A stretch of DNA of 64,000 bases from Myotis daubentonii (lineage: Eukaryota; Chordata; Mammalia; Chiroptera; Vespertilionidae): NCBI RefSeq assembly GCF_963259705.1, contig NC_081842.1:87660433-87724432 (forward strand). Reading direction: 5' to 3'. Positions 46,816 through 59,777 of this stretch are shown here, in pieces. Position 1 is the first letter of the stretch. Every line of letters begins with the position of its first letter. A program made the position numbers and the translations under genes. Below the pieces are notes generated by a model. It made no database searches and had not been told where the DNA came from. It saw nothing but the letters and a program-made list of their open reading frames with translations.

Positions 46816-48858
46816 CTTTAACAGTTCCTAACTCAACAAAAACAAAGGAAGAGACCAAGGCCTTGGGGTATCGATGTTGATATATAAACCTAGATCAATA
46901 CAGTAAACTATGGATGTATTAATAAATAGCACATTAAACTTAAATTATTGAATCTATACACTACTTTTATAATTTTTATACTCTTTTGTATTTGCTTGGT
47001 TTTTATTCATGATTCTGTCTTCCTTAATTAATGATGGGTCTCATTTATTTAACAAAATTTATAAAATGTTCACTTTAAAGACCCATGCACTGTGTTTTAG
47101 AAAATTTGGAAACAAAAGAAACTACTAAGTATTAGTAAGTATGATGTGCATGGCAATATACTCCTTGTTCTATTTAAAAATCATTTGATACTTAAGACTC
47201 CCATAGTAGAATTATTATTATTTTCATTTTAAGGAAGAAAAAACAGATCATCATAAGAATTAAGCAAGTTGCCCATGAATAATGCCTTCATTTGAACCCC
47301 AAACTGCTTAGATTTAAAGCATTGTACTTTTTGTTATTTTAATTCTGTCTCGTGCTCTTAAAATTTAAGAGAAGGTAATGAGATATTTCTACAAATATCT
47401 ATGATTATTTAAACTCACAAAAGGTTATTTTGGGAGATTTCAAAGTCTCAGAATTTGCATCTCTTCTCACTGCTAACACTCTCCACAAGCATCTCATCAA
47501 CACATACAGCTTCATTTCTCATCCATCAGCCAACGCCTTCCTAATGTGCACATCAGTCCAGAACTATCTTCTAAACCTACCTATTTGATCTGTTTAAAAT
47601 CCTATGAATAGCCTCTAGGGTAAACATCAAAACCCTAAAATGGGCCTGTAATATACTAAAAGAGCTTGTACTTGCCTACCTCGTCTGAGCTTCTCTAACA
47701 ATTATGCCATCTTGCTTTGCAAAAATCCTGTAAGTTTTTAAACTGTGTTGTGTTGCTTTCTAACACAGGTTACTATTCCAGGAAATCAATTTGCTGTTGT
47801 ATATCCCTCCATCTTCACTCCCCTGACACACACAAAATACACATACACACATATACATAAATATACACACACCTTTAGATGGTTAAATCTTATTTTCAGA
47901 CCTCAGTTCCAACATCACATTTTCATACTAACTAGTTTATAATGGAGTATAATTGTTCCATGATTAGCATAACGAAATGGCTCATGGGGGTTGAGACTCT
48001 TTTTTTTGTTCATTATTGTGTGCCTCATTTATCACAAGCTTGATATATGCAATAATGAATGAATGAATGATTAAAATTAGGAGAGAATGATACAAAATGT
48101 AAAATTTCAAAAAGTTACTCTCTCCTGATTTGATGGTTATAAAAACTTTTACAGAAAAGGTGACAACTGAAATCCTCTTTAAACAACGTTGATAATTTTG
48201 AATGACAGAAGTAAAGGAAGTACATTTCATTTTGATCAAAGTCTGGCTTAGCAAAATCTAAACGTACTGCAATAAAGTAGTGAGAAATACGTGTAGGAGT
48301 TATTACCAGATACAAACCATATCTTCCACTCCCTTTAGAGAAATACATACTGAAAAGCTAACCTCAGGAAGAAAAGAAAGCATAACATTTTGCTAACAAT
48401 TGAGTTAAACATGACTCATTAAGGTGAATGAATCTGCTAGTAATTTAGAGGTAGTTCCTTATTAAATTGATATTCAATTGTTAAACAACCATGAACTAGA
48501 AAACATAGAATTTATGAGTTGAAATAGATTCAGAGATCGTCTAGCAATACTCTTTAATTGGACAGACAGGATGAGGTCTATCTTGATAAAGAACAGGTAC
48601 TAATTTTCAAAATGAATGGGTGATACAAATAAGAACTAGAATTTAGGCTTTCTCATTACCAATTAAGTGCCACTGGGGAAAAAAGTATTATGCAAGAAAA
48701 ACAGTTGCTGATGGTCAGTTATTGTGATAATTAGCAATACTTATCAATTAAAAGACTGCCTACTGCTTCTACACACAATTCATGAATAAATAAGAGTTAT
48801 AGTAAAGAGATTTGTTGAAAAGTTGATGTAGAAAATATATCTAATATAATGAAATGTT
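46816..48858. other. AT-rich unique DNA, possible MIR
   Basis: A MIR-like segment lies at about 47180-47320 (GGAAGAAAAAACAGATCATC, AAGCAAGTTGCCCATGAATA). A short AC-rich part lies at 47828-47872. No gene. Confidence 0.4.
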
Positions 48859-48985
48859 ATATAGCTTGATTGGGGTAGTGGTTATGTGGGTTTATATATT
48901 TACAAAAACTTGTGGAACTGAAGTAATAAGATCTATGCTTTTTAAGATTTAGAAATTATACTTCAATAAAAAGTACCCAAAGGAC
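48859..48985 (+). mobile_element. Old L1 3' end
   Basis: AGCTTGATTGGGGTAGTGGTT, then AAAACTTGTGGAACTG, AAGATCTATGC and ATTATACTTCAATAAAAAG follow the 3' ends of old mammalian L1s. Confidence 0.75.
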
Positions 48986-49364
48986 ATATAATGCAATTCA
49001 ATGATTCTACTTAAATAAAGGCTAAATGAAAAGTGAACTGATAGCCAAATATTCAGATAATTATTATAAAAAGATAGATACATAGACAGATAGAGAATAT
49101 ACACATATGTATATACTCATAACAATTATTTCCATACTTCTAGGTTAACATTGAAACCTGATTATAAGCAATGGCCCATTTTGATAGGTACATAAAAAGG
49201 GGTGAGAAATCTAAGATTTATTTTGTATTACTGTTTGGACCTACTTTTTTTCTTTGACATTTTTCCTCTTATGTGATAAAAAGCCAAATAAGACAGAATG
49301 TTCCATTGTACTCATATGCTTGATAATATTGTTTATTGCTTATTCAATTGAATATGGTATCAAG

Positions 49365-49612
49365 CTCTAGCTGGTTTGGCTCAGTGGATAGAGTGTTGGC
49401 CTGTGGACTAAAAGGTTCCAGGTTTGATTCTGGTCAAGGGCATGCACCTCAGTTGCAGAATCAATCCCTGGCCCTGGTCAGGGAGTTTGCAGGAGGCAAC
49501 CAATGGATGTGTGACTCTCACATCTGTGTTTATCTTTTTCTGTGTCTCTCCCCCGCCCTTCCACTCTCTTTGAAAATTAATGGAAAAAATATCCTCAAGT
49601 GAGGATTACCAA
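49365..49612 (+). mobile_element. Ves SINE
   Basis: Head CTCTAGCTGGTTTGGCTCAG; box-B-like GGTTTGATTCTGG; a pyrimidine stretch, then AATTAATGGAAAAAATATCC and TCAAGTGAGGAT as tail, matching the tail of the SINE at 37109-37365. Confidence 0.93.
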
Positions 49613-52600
49613 CAACAGCAGCAACAGTAAAAATGAAGAAAAGAAAATGATAGTAAAAACACTTGTGTAAGTTTCTAAAACACTGAAAATCTCCTAGGTC
49701 AAATGTGGTGGTGTGCACATTCCTCTTCTCACTCATCAGCGGTCTTCCCCATCCCCAAGTTCACAACCCAAATAGAGGAGCTATCACAGGAGTGGAGAAA
49801 ATCATCTCTTCACCATGTGTGAGAGTGATGAACCCATTCATTTGATTTTATTATATGTGTGCCACCTCTTGCGCTGACCTTCGGATCTATCCCCAGTTAC
49901 ACCAGTTGTTGGGCACACCGGTGCATCATCTCAGCTGGCAAATCTCTACATTCCAGGCCTGAGGTTTTTCCTTTCATAGCTTCCTCCCTCCAGAGGCAAA
50001 CAAAATTAGGTTAAAAGTGAGAGACTATTTAATTAGCATCTTTCTAAAAAGAAGGCTTTTTTTGTGTGTGCTGGATTTTAATTCTTTAATGAGTACACTA
50101 GTTTGTCTTTTTCCCACTGCCTCTGTTTTATTTCCAGGACTATTTTTATAAAATTCATGCTTTTTTTACACACATGATAACCAGAGATAAGTATCTTCTG
50201 GCTTTTTTTTTTTTTTTTTTTTTTTTTAGCTCATTCTGACATTTACAAATATGTTCTGTCAGTCCAGCGCGGCTCTTTATTTTATTAGGCTCAGTATTAG
50301 AACTAGTATTTATCAGTGACTAAATCACAGAGCTTCGGTATGTGCATTTAACCACAAAGATGGGTACGGTGCCCTGAGGCAGGAGGATCACAAGACACCT
50401 TCAGCTCAGTACAATGATATGTCACTGTTGCCTGAAAGGAAGATCATTTCCTTTTCATATGTGAGACGAAAGAAAACTTGCCTTTCTTATTTTGTTTAAA
50501 TGAAATGGTGGGCTTGTCTGTGGAGTTTCCTCCTTGGATATGTAAAACAATTTCCCAAAAGTAGCCGTTAGGGAGCACATTTATGTAAATAAAATAACTA
50601 TTTGACAGAGTGGTCTGTTCATTTTAGTTCTGTTTGATTTGGGTCACCACTCTATTCATCTAATCAATTATAGTGATTTTAGTTATTCAGATCAATAACT
50701 GCATTTTAGAATCATCCATAGACATACTACTGCTTTCCAAATTGCAGAAAAAAAATGCACATTGTTTGCTTCTCCCAGGTAAATGTGATCAATATTTTCT
50801 GACTCTAGCTTTAGATTATTCATGTAAAAGTGAAGAAAATTCTGACCTTCACTAAGGATATTGTTTCTTGACACCACTAAAGTGATTTCTAAACCACGTT
50901 TACTTCTCATTTGGGTCTTATATATACAGTATCTACTTATTAGGTACTCTTAGGAGGAAAGTACCTAAAATGTATAAGTAATCACATGTTTCACAACTAG
51001 TGTCTGTACTACTTGCAGTGACAGCACTGGACAATTAGTTTGGACTTAAATGTGCAATATTTTCATTAATATCCACCTTAATGGCTAATTTGGAAAATAG
51101 ACTGTATTAACCTACTGCTCAGTGATAATTGATGAATATATTCCTAGAGTATGAAATTATCCCATTATACAGATTTCTATTTTCCTATTTCCATCTGAGC
51201 CAATGAAAGGTGAAATGTTAGGTAGGGTGAACTAATTCTCCAGGAAACATTTAAAAAGATGTTTCTCTTCACTTAGTCAAGGGTCCTGCATATAATGTAA
51301 TAATAGACTACTGAGGACTTTATTATTATAATACTCATGTTGAATGGTTATGTTTTTTTAAAATGTTTCTGGGAAAGACGGGTTTATGAAAGGAGCAAAT
51401 TGTTTCTTTTCTATAAACCTTCAGTGATTCCCATCATGATAAAATATATTTGTCAATTCTTTGCCTTTTCTAGTTAACATTTTATGTTTCTATTGTATTA
51501 TAATATTTGAAGTTAAAACAGCACTCAATACGCATTGAAATAAGAAGACATCTCCCACTGATAAATGTCTGCAATGGTCATTTACTTTTGTTTTTTAAAA
51601 CAAGCTCGCTCACAAACATAAAATGGACCACAGACCCCAGGGATATAAGCAATAAAACAATTAACTTTCTCATTAACAAGTTTCACAAGGCATGTAAATT
51701 AAAAAACAACAGTAATAACAAATCCTGATTTTTGAAATGTTGAATCAAACTGTGTTGTCTGTCATTTCAAGTTATAACCTGTCTTGAATTCCCAGAATCT
51801 CAGACATGCCTGCAAACTGAAAATAAAAATGGCCATGAGAAAGCAAATTAGATTTCAGATGTCTAAGCAATTAGTACAAAACCTAAAATACAGGAATAAT
51901 AGCTTATAGTATTTAGAAATGTTTCTTGACCAAATTGTATTATCTTTATTATACTATTCTTTTTAAATTTCATATTACAATGAAATTTAAGAAGAGGAAT
52001 ATAGAAATAACCTGATATCTCTAACCCTTATCTTAAAATGCATCTTAGTGTAGCTGTCAGATTTAAAAGATGAGTGTGAAGTTGAAAGGAGACAAGTCTG
52101 AACAGTTGACTGCTAGTGGATGGGCAGAATGAGGGTAGAGGAGGCTGGAAGCAAAAACTGAAGTCCAAGATAAATTTTATTAGCAATTGATGACATGATT
52201 GCAGGAAAAGTCTAGAGGGAGTAGCTAGGCAGCAAAGAAATGCAAGACAGTACATATGGTTAAAAGATAAAAAACAGGTAAACAGAGCTATCTAGAAAAA
52301 AATCAAGTTTTTTTTATTAAATAATGTAACTTGAAATTAAGAGAATAACTAAAATTTAAACTATAATATTTAGTCATTATTTTATGTGACATTGTTTAGG
52401 AATAACAATGAATAAATTAGAATTTTTACCCTTAAAAATATCTTATAATCTATCAGATAACTAATATCTGTGTGCTCCCCTAAAATTCAGCTAAATAATT
52501 TAGTTCTACTGCTTCTTGTGATGGTCAGTTATTAATTATTTCCAACAAATTATTAATTTTAATGGGTTAAATCTGAAAAGAAAGAAGAAAGAAACATCAA

Positions 52601-52635
52601 TTGAGTTATTAGCTGTTAAAGTGTGTATGCATTTT
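49613..52635. other. Unique DNA, no gene seen
   Basis: Includes a poly-T run at 50201-50227. About 49740-50000 and 50260-50640 are less AT-rich and could be conserved non-coding DNA, but nothing in the sequence proves it. Confidence 0.4.
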
Positions 52636-52639
52636 AGGG

Positions 52640-52707
52640 AATATATATATAAATATATATATATAAATATATATATATAAATATATATATAAATATATAT
52701 ATATATT

Positions 52708-52738
<31 letters not shown>

Positions 52739-52739
52739 A
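52640..52739. repeat. (TATA/AATA)n AT-rich tandem
   Basis: TATATATAAA-type units, then TATATTTATA. The Tc1-like element inserted at a TA at its right edge. Confidence 0.95.
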
Positions 52740-53669
52740 CTGAGTGGCCAGATTATTATGACCACCTGATGTTTGTAGGCAAATTAGCTATAATTTCACG
52801 CTGAATTTACTAGAGGGTCAGACCATAATAAATAGAGAAGCAGGTTGTTTACCACAACAGCAGAAGTGATTTTTATCTGAAGATATGAGTAAACAATGTG
52901 ATTTAACAGCCTTTGAGTGGCCATATTATTATGACCACCTGATGTTTGTAGACAAATTAGCCGTACACTGCATCGTATGGGATATGGAAGCCGAGGCCTG
53001 TTCAAACACCTTTGCTGTCTGCAGTTACCAAGAGAAAATATCTCCAATTCGCACAGGAACACAAGGATTGGACAGTTGCACATTGGAAAAAAGTCATGTG
53101 GTCTGATGAATCACGTTTCCAGCTGCATCATGCAGATGACAGAGTGAGAATTTGGTGGAAACAGCATGAAAGCAGGCACCCCACATGCATGAGTACAACC
53201 CTTCAAGCTGGTGGGGGCAGTGTTATGGTTTGGGGCATGTCTTCCTGGCATGATTTGGGCCCTTTAATTCTGTGGAACAACGTCTGAATAGCACAACATA
53301 CCTAAGTATCATTGCTGATCAAGTTCATCCTATCATGTTGATGGCATGTCCCAATGGAGATGGCTTCTTCCAACAAGACAATGCGCCATGCCACGGTGCT
53401 CGTATTGTGCAGGAGTGGTTTCAAGAACATGAGGGAGACTTTACCTTGCTTAGGTGGCCCCCACAATCACCAGATCTCAGTCCAATTGAGCATTTGTGGG
53501 ACAAAGTTAAAAGAGCCATCAGGCAGCTGGTTCCACAGCCATCAAATCTCACAGAACTGGACAGTGCTATTCATTAGGCATGGTGTCAGATTCCTCGCAT
53601 CACCTTTTGAAGGCAAAAGGTGGCCCAACAAAGTACTAATGGGCTGGTCATAATAATCTGGCCACTCAA
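52740..53669 (+). mobile_element. Tc1/mariner-like transposon, internally deleted
   Basis: Inverted ends CTGAGTGGCCAGATTATTAT and TTGAGTGGCCAGATTATTAT (from the right, reversed) lie between TA dinucleotides at 52738-52739 and 53670-53671. At 930 bp it is shorter than a typical Tc1 element (about 1.2-1.6 kb), mostly because sequence for the N-terminal DNA-binding part is missing. A 48 bp block of the left end is repeated inside at 52915-52962 with two changes. Confidence 0.95.
52975..53577 (+). pseudogene. Tc1-like transposase, decayed (36-residue D-to-E spacing)
   Basis: Catalytic parts remain: WSDESRF (first Asp at 53105-53107), QQDNAPCH (second Asp at 53377-53379) and SPDLSPIEHLW (Glu near 53488). 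I count 36 residues between the second Asp and the Glu rather than the 34 of classical Tc1. The paired-like N-terminal DNA-binding region is absent. A frameshift near 53280 and a stop at about 53575, before the expected C-terminus, inactivate it. Live relatives cut and paste DNA at TA sites. Confidence 0.92.
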
Positions 53670-53680
53670 TATATATATTC

Positions 53681-56490
53681 AATAAAACCAAGAGCTGGTT
53701 CTTTGAAAGGATAAACAAGATTGATGGTCCTCTAGCCAGGGTTACCAGGACACAAAAAGGGATTACCCAAATAAACAAAATCAGGAATGAAAGAGGTGAA
53801 GCAACAACTGACCCCACAGAAATACAAAGGATTGTAATAAAATACTATGAACAATTTTATTCCAACAAATGGGTCAACCTGGATGAAATGGACATATTCC
53901 TATAAAAATACAACCTTCCAAAACTCAATCAAGAAGAATCAGAAAACCTGAATAGACCAATAACTGCTGATGAAATTGAAGCAGTAATTTAAAAAAATTC
54001 CCAACAAACAAAAGCCTAGTCCAGATGGATTCACAGGGGAGTTTTACCAAATATTTAATGAAGAACTAACACCTCTACTCCTCCATCTATTCCAAAAATT
54101 TCAAGAGGAAGGAACACTTCCAAACTCTTCCTAGGAGGCCAGCATTACCCTAATTCTAAAACCAGATATAGATACTACAAAGAAAGAGAACTACAGGCCA
54201 ATATCCCTGATGAACATAGATGCTAAAATCCTCAACAAGCCCTAACTGGTTTGGCTCAGTGGATAGAGCGTCGGCCTGCAGACTCAAGGGTCCCAGGTTT
54301 GATTCCGGTCAAGGGCATGTACCTTGGTTGCAGGCACATCCCCAGTAGGGAGTGTGCAGGAGGCAGCTGATCGATGTTTCTCTCTCATCGATGTTTCTAA
54401 CTCTATCCTTCTCCCCTCCTCTCTGTAAAAAATCAATAAAATATATTTTTTAAAAAATAAAAAAATAAATAAAATCCTCAACAAAATTTTAGCAAAACAG
54501 ATTCAGCCATATATTAGAAGGGTCATTCATCACGACCAAGTGGGATTTTTTTCTGGGATGCAAGACTGGTACAATATCTGCAAATCAATGTGATACATCA
54601 CATAAACATATTTCAAGACAAAAAATCCCATGATCATATCAATTGGTGCAGAAAAAGCATTCAACACAATCCAACACACATTTTTGATAAAAACTCTCAG
54701 CAAAGTGAGAATAGAGGGAACATACCTCAACATAATGAAGTCAATATATGACAAACCTACAGCCAATATCATATTTAATGGGCAATAACTAAAACCATTT
54801 TCCCTAAGAACACTCCTTTTCAAACATAGTACTGGAAGTCCTGGCCATAGCAATGAGACAACAAGAAGAAATAAAAGGCATCCAAATTGGAAAGGAGGAA
54901 GCAAAACCCTCATTATTCCCAGGTGACATGATACTGTATATAGAAAATCCTAAAGTCTACATCAAAAAACTATTAGACTTAATAAATGAATTCAGAAATG
55001 TAGCAGGATACAAAATTAACACCCTAAAATCCATAGTATTTTATACACCAATAATGACTTCTCAGAAAGAGAAATTAAAAAACAATGCTATTTACCATAG
55101 CAACAAAAAAAAATTAAGATACTAAAGAATAAATTTGACCAAGGAGGTGAAACTACAGGACATTGAAAAAAAGAGATAGAGAAAGATATAAAAAATGGAA
55201 GAATATACCATGTTCATGGATTTGTAAAATCAACATCATTAAAATGTCCTTACTACCCAAAGCAATCTATAGATTCAATGAAATCTGTATTAAAATACCA
55301 ACAGCATATTTCATAAACCTAGAACAAACATTCCTAAAATTTATATGGAACTAAAAAAAAAACCAAAACCAAAAACGAATAACTGTAACAATCTTGAGAA
55401 GGTAGAACAAAGTTTGAGGAATCACTAAACCAGATATCAAGTTATACTACAAAGCCACTGTAATCAAAAAAGCCTAGTACTAGCACAAGAACAGGTATAT
55501 ATTAGATTAATGGAACAGAACAGAGAACCCAGAAATTGATCCAAGCCACTATGCTCAATTAATATTTGACAAAGGAGGCAAGAGCATACAATGGAATAAA
55601 GACAGTCTCTTCAATATATGGTGTTGGGAAAATTGGACAAGTACATGCAAAAAATTGAAACTTGACCACCAACTACACCATACACAAGAATAAACTCAAA
55701 TGGATAAAATATTTAAATGTAAGACATGAAACTATAAAAGTCTTAGAAGAAACCATAGGCACTAAAACCTCAGACATCTCTAGTAGCAATATGTTAACCA
55801 ATACATCTCCTAGACCTCTTCATTATAAAAGAAACCATCATCAAAATAACAAGAGTCTACTACATGGGAGAACATATTTGCCCACCATACATCTGATAAG
55901 GGGTTAATCTCTAAAATATGTAGGTAACTCATACAACTTAACAAAAGAAAGACAAACAATCCAACAAAAAAAATGGGCAACGGACCTAAATAGACACTTC
56001 TCCAAAGTGGACATACAAAAAGCCAAGAGTCATATGAAAAAATGATCAAAATCACTAATCATCTGAGAAATGCAAATCAAAATTACAATGAGGTATCACC
56101 TCATACCTGTCATAATGGCTACCATCAACAAATCAACCAATGACAAGTATTGGCAAAGTTGTGGAGAAAAGGGAACCCAGTACACTGTTAGTGAGAATGC
56201 AGGCTGGTGCAGCCACTGTGGACAACAGTATGGAGTTTCCTCAAAAAATTAAAAACGCAACACCCATTGGACCTGGTCATCCCATTTCTAGGAATATATT
56301 CCAAGAAACCAGAAACACCAATCAGAAAGGATATATGCACCCCTATGTTCATAGCAGCACAATTTATAAAAGTTAAGACTTGGAAACAGCCTAAATGCCC
56401 ATCAGCAGATGAGTAGATAAAAAACTTTGATACATTTACACAATGGAATGCTACTGGCAATAAAAAAGAAAGAATTCTTAACATTTGCAA
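53681..56490 (+). pseudogene. L1 ORF2 (endonuclease/reverse transcriptase) remnant
   Basis: Recognisable reverse-transcriptase landmarks: [16 protein letters not shown], then RPISLMN at about 54195, and the catalytic loop at about 54917-54928, which reads FPGD instead of the F/YADD of active enzymes. The endonuclease half is missing. Many stops and frameshifts, for example a TAA near 53906, plus the inserted SINE. Inactive. Confidence 0.9.
54239..54469 (+). mobile_element. Ves SINE inside L1
   Basis: Head GCCCTAACTGGTTTGGCTCA with GGATAGAGCGTCGGCC (box-A-like) and GGTTTGATTCCGG (box-B-like); tail AATCAATAAAATATATTTTT. Perfect 15 bp target duplication TAAAATCCTCAACAA at 54224-54238 and 54470-54484. 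Well preserved, probably among the younger SINEs here. Confidence 0.97.
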
Positions 56491-56907
56491 CAGCATGGAT
56501 GGACGTGGAGGGTATTATGCTGAGTCAGAGAAAGATAAGTATCACATACTCTCCCTTATAAACAGAATGTAATGAAACAAATAAACTGGTGATCAAAAAT
56601 CGACCCAGAGCCATAGAAGCATGAATAGACTGTTGAACCTCAGAGGGAAGGGAGGGGAGAGTGGGAAGAGATCAGCCAATGAACTTGTATGCATACTAAT
56701 ATATGCATAGATGATAGGGTGATTAAAACCTGGGTTTGGGGACAGGGGTGGGCTGGGAAAGGTCAAAGGGGGGAAAAGGGAGACATGTAATATTTTTAAC
56801 AATAAAGTTTAAAAATAAAGTCAAGAACTTGTTTCTTTGTTTTACTTTTTTGGGGGGAGGGTTTTTTTGTTTGTTTTTTCTTTTTTTAATTTGAGTTTGC
56901 CATTTCA

Positions 56908-57087
56908 TTATTATTTTATTGATTTCAGAGAGGAGGGAAAGTGAGTGAGAGAGAGGAACATCAGTGATGAGAGCAAATCATTGATTGGCTTCCTCCCACA
57001 ACCCGGGCATGTGTCCTGACCAGGAGTCAAAAGTGTGACCCCCTGGCTCATAACTCTAAGCTCAACCCCTGAGTCACACTGGCCAGG
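56908..57087 (-). mobile_element. Ves SINE, diverged
   Basis: Minus-strand head CCTGGCCAGTGTGACTCAGG; left part is the complement of a CTCTGAAATCAATAAAAT tail. Older than the copies at 54239 and 63479. Confidence 0.88.
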
Positions 57088-58399
57088 TTATTTGTTCTTT
57101 TAAATTTGTTACTTTTTCTTTGTGGCTCTTCTGTTCAATCTCTGTTGCTTGTGTCAATATTCCTGGACTGACATAACAGTTTCCTGAAATAAGAAGGCAG
57201 GATGGGGGCAAAATAGAATTCTAGTAATGAAAAACACATTTATTAATATCAAAATATCACTCTAATGTACTTGTCTCATTAAAGATAAAAATGTCCCCTA
57301 CTTGTATTTTTTATGATTTTATTCTTATTCTTGGTATGAAAATGGGGAATAAAGTAAAAGCGCTTTTATTTTAGTATCTTTAGCCACAAGTCTCATTGGC
57401 TTGGAAGCATGGAGATGTCTCTGCCAATTGAAAATATTTCTCATCACATTGACAGTACCTTCCAGCTACTGCCTTTGTTCCTTTGTTTCTCAGCCAGACT
57501 TCTCCTAGGAATCTTCAACACTTCGAGTTCATGTTTTCAGTGACATTATATTTGAAACAAAATATTTACCCTAAGAACAATGTTAGAAAACTAAAACGGT
57601 TTACCACTGCAAAATTAAAAATTCCAAAATGATCTATTTAAGCTTATATAATCTAGTTACTGCTATCTTAGTTATATTTCATATAACATTTCCTGCTGGT
57701 TTTGCACATCTAATTTCCTCTGCCCCCAATTCTCTTCCTCTCCCTGCTTCTCTAATTTAAATACTATCTGAAGTGACACTCACTCATGGAAGCTTTTTCT
57801 AATTTAGGAGGCCACATCCCTCTCTTTAATAGTGCTATCATGGTGTCAATCTGACATGCATTTGTAATTACTTGATTAAGTTCTAACACCTTTATAGACC
57901 AAGAAACACATCTTTTAGGTTCCCTATTTTATTCTGGGAATTGCTGTAGTTATTGGTTCATAATGGTCACTCAATAAATGTGTTGAAAGAATGAATCTTG
58001 CTTTTAAAAAGTCCTTTGTGGAGTATTCCCCTGACATAGTAAAGACACTGTTCAATAGATCACAGACATTGTTTTCCTTTTATATTGCAGACTGAATTTT
58101 TATTTCAACAAGATACTATTTTAAAATTGCTATTTCAAAATAACTACTATTGTATTTTAATATTCTTATAAATATCAGTTTTGTTTCATTTAGCCCAAAT
58201 TGACACACCACAATGCAAAACATTATCAAAGCCCTCTGTGGTAAATAACTTCTAACATTAATTTTATATTAAAATGAAGAGATATATTATACAATTGTCT
58301 AAAAATTTATGATAAAATAAGTCTTCTATGATTATCTCATCAATTATCTAAACTATCTTTTTTTAATATTTGATTATTTCACAGATTTTATTAATAGTA
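57088..58399. other. Unique DNA; possible L2 tail
   Basis: GTCACTCAATAAATGTGTTG followed by AAAGAATGAATC at about 57965-57997 resembles an L2 3' end (+). The remainder is AT-rich and unassigned. Confidence 0.45.
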
Positions 58400-58859
58400 A
58401 TTAGAGGCCCAGTGCACAAAAATTTGTGCACTCAGAAGGGTCCCTCAGCCTGTCCTGTGCCCTCTCGCAGACTGGGACCCCTCGGGGGATGACCATCTGC
58501 TGGCTTAGGCCTGCTTCCCGGGGGATTGGGCCTAAGCTGGCAGTCAGACATCCCTCTGGCAGCCTTGGAGCTCTCGGGGGATGTCCACTTGCCTGCAGGG
58601 AGCAGGCCTAAGCTGCAGTCGGACATCCTTAGCACTGCTGAGGAGGCAGGGGAGGCTCCCACCACCACCACTGTACTGGAAGCCGTCAGCCTGGCTTGTG
58701 GCTGAGCAGAGCTCCCCCTGTGGGAGCACCCTGGCCACCAGAGGGCAGCTCTTGCATTGAGCGTCTGCCCCCTGGTGGTCAGTGTGTGTCAGTGACCAGT
58801 GATTCCCAGTTGCTCTGCTGTTAGGATCAATTTACATATTACCCTTTTATTATATAGGA
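58400..58859 (-). mobile_element. HeliBat-type Helitron, hairpin-bearing half of composite 5
   Basis: Left edge TTAGAGGCCCAGTGCAC, arms GTGCACAAA/TTTGTGCAC; right edge CCCTTTTATTATATAGGA. Holds CCACCAGAGGGCAGC (58735-58749) and CTGCCCCCTGGTGGTCA (58765-58781). Confidence 0.94.
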
Positions 58860-59777
58860 TAAAGGCCTGGTGCATGGGTGGGGGCTGGCTGGTTTGCCCT
58901 GAAGGGTGTCCCAGATCAGGGTAGGGGTCCCGCTGGGGTGCCTAGCCAGGCTGGGAGAGGGCCTGAGGGCTGTTTTCATACTGGCCACACCCCATTAAGG
59001 GTGGGGGTCCCCGCTGGGGTGCCTGGTCAGCCTGGGTGAGGGGCTGAGGGCCGTTTTCAGGCTGTCCACACCCCCTTCAGGGAGGGGGGGTTCTGCTGGG
59101 GTGTCTGGCCAGGCTGGGTGAGTGGCTGATGGTTGTTTGCAGGCTGGCCACAGCCCCTTCGGGGCGGGGGGGGATCCTTGCTGGGGTGCCTGGCCAGTCT
59201 CAGTGAGGGGCTTATGGCTGTTTTTAGACTGGCCAAGACCCCAAGGGGACCCTTACCCCATGAGGGTGTGGCCAGCCTGGGTAAGGGGCTGATGGCCATT
59301 TTCAGGCTGGCCACAGCCCCTTCAGGGTGGGGGTCCCCACTGGGGTGCCTGGCCAGTCTGGGTGAGGGGCTGTTGGCTATTTTCAGGCTGGCCAAGCCCC
59401 CCAAGGGGACCCTTACCCCATGAAGGTGTGGCCATCCTGGGTGAGGGGCTGATGGCTGTTTGCAGGCTGGGCACTGCCCCCAGTCACCCCAGTTCCCAGT
59501 GGAGGCTGGCTGGAAGCAGGTATCTGGGATTTATTTATCTTCTATAATTGAAACTTTGTTGCCTTTTACAGAGGCCACAGCCTGCCAGGGCAGGCGGGAA
59601 ACTTGGCTTCCTCCATCGCCAGGGCAAGCAAACCTCCTGCTTGCTCCATCTTTGTGGCTGCCGGCCGCCATATTGGTTGGGTTAATTTGCATATAGTCAC
59701 TCTGATTGGCTAGTGGCCGTGGTTTGGGCATAGCAAAGGTATGGTCAATTAGCATCTTTCTCTTTTATTAGTGTAGA
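58860..59777 (-). mobile_element. HeliBat-type Helitron, hairpin-less half of composite 5
   Basis: 3'-end-like AAAGGCCTGGTGCATGGG without second arm; right edge TCTCTTTTATTAGTGTAGA. The left two thirds (about 58920-59480) is an array of about seven units of roughly 80 bp around CTGGGGTGCCTGGCCAG, the longest such array in the window. Frames at 59057-59423 come from it. Confidence 0.93.

Larger units (their letters stand above)
53681..56818 (+). mobile_element. 5'-truncated L1 with ORF2 remnant
   Basis: Starts within ORF2 (TKSWFFERINKIDGPLARV) and runs to a 3'UTR and tail (AACAATAAAGTTTAAAAATA). Its left edge lies directly beside the Tc1 copy and AT tandem. A Ves SINE (54239-54469) splits it. 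The last part (CTTAACATTTGCAACAGCAT at about 56475) matches the end of ORF2 before the G-rich 3'UTR. Confidence 0.93.

Noticed and set aside
54239..54320. tRNA-like sequence considered as a tRNA gene
   Set aside because: It is the tRNA-derived head of a Ves SINE with a target duplication and A-rich tail, not a free-standing tRNA gene.
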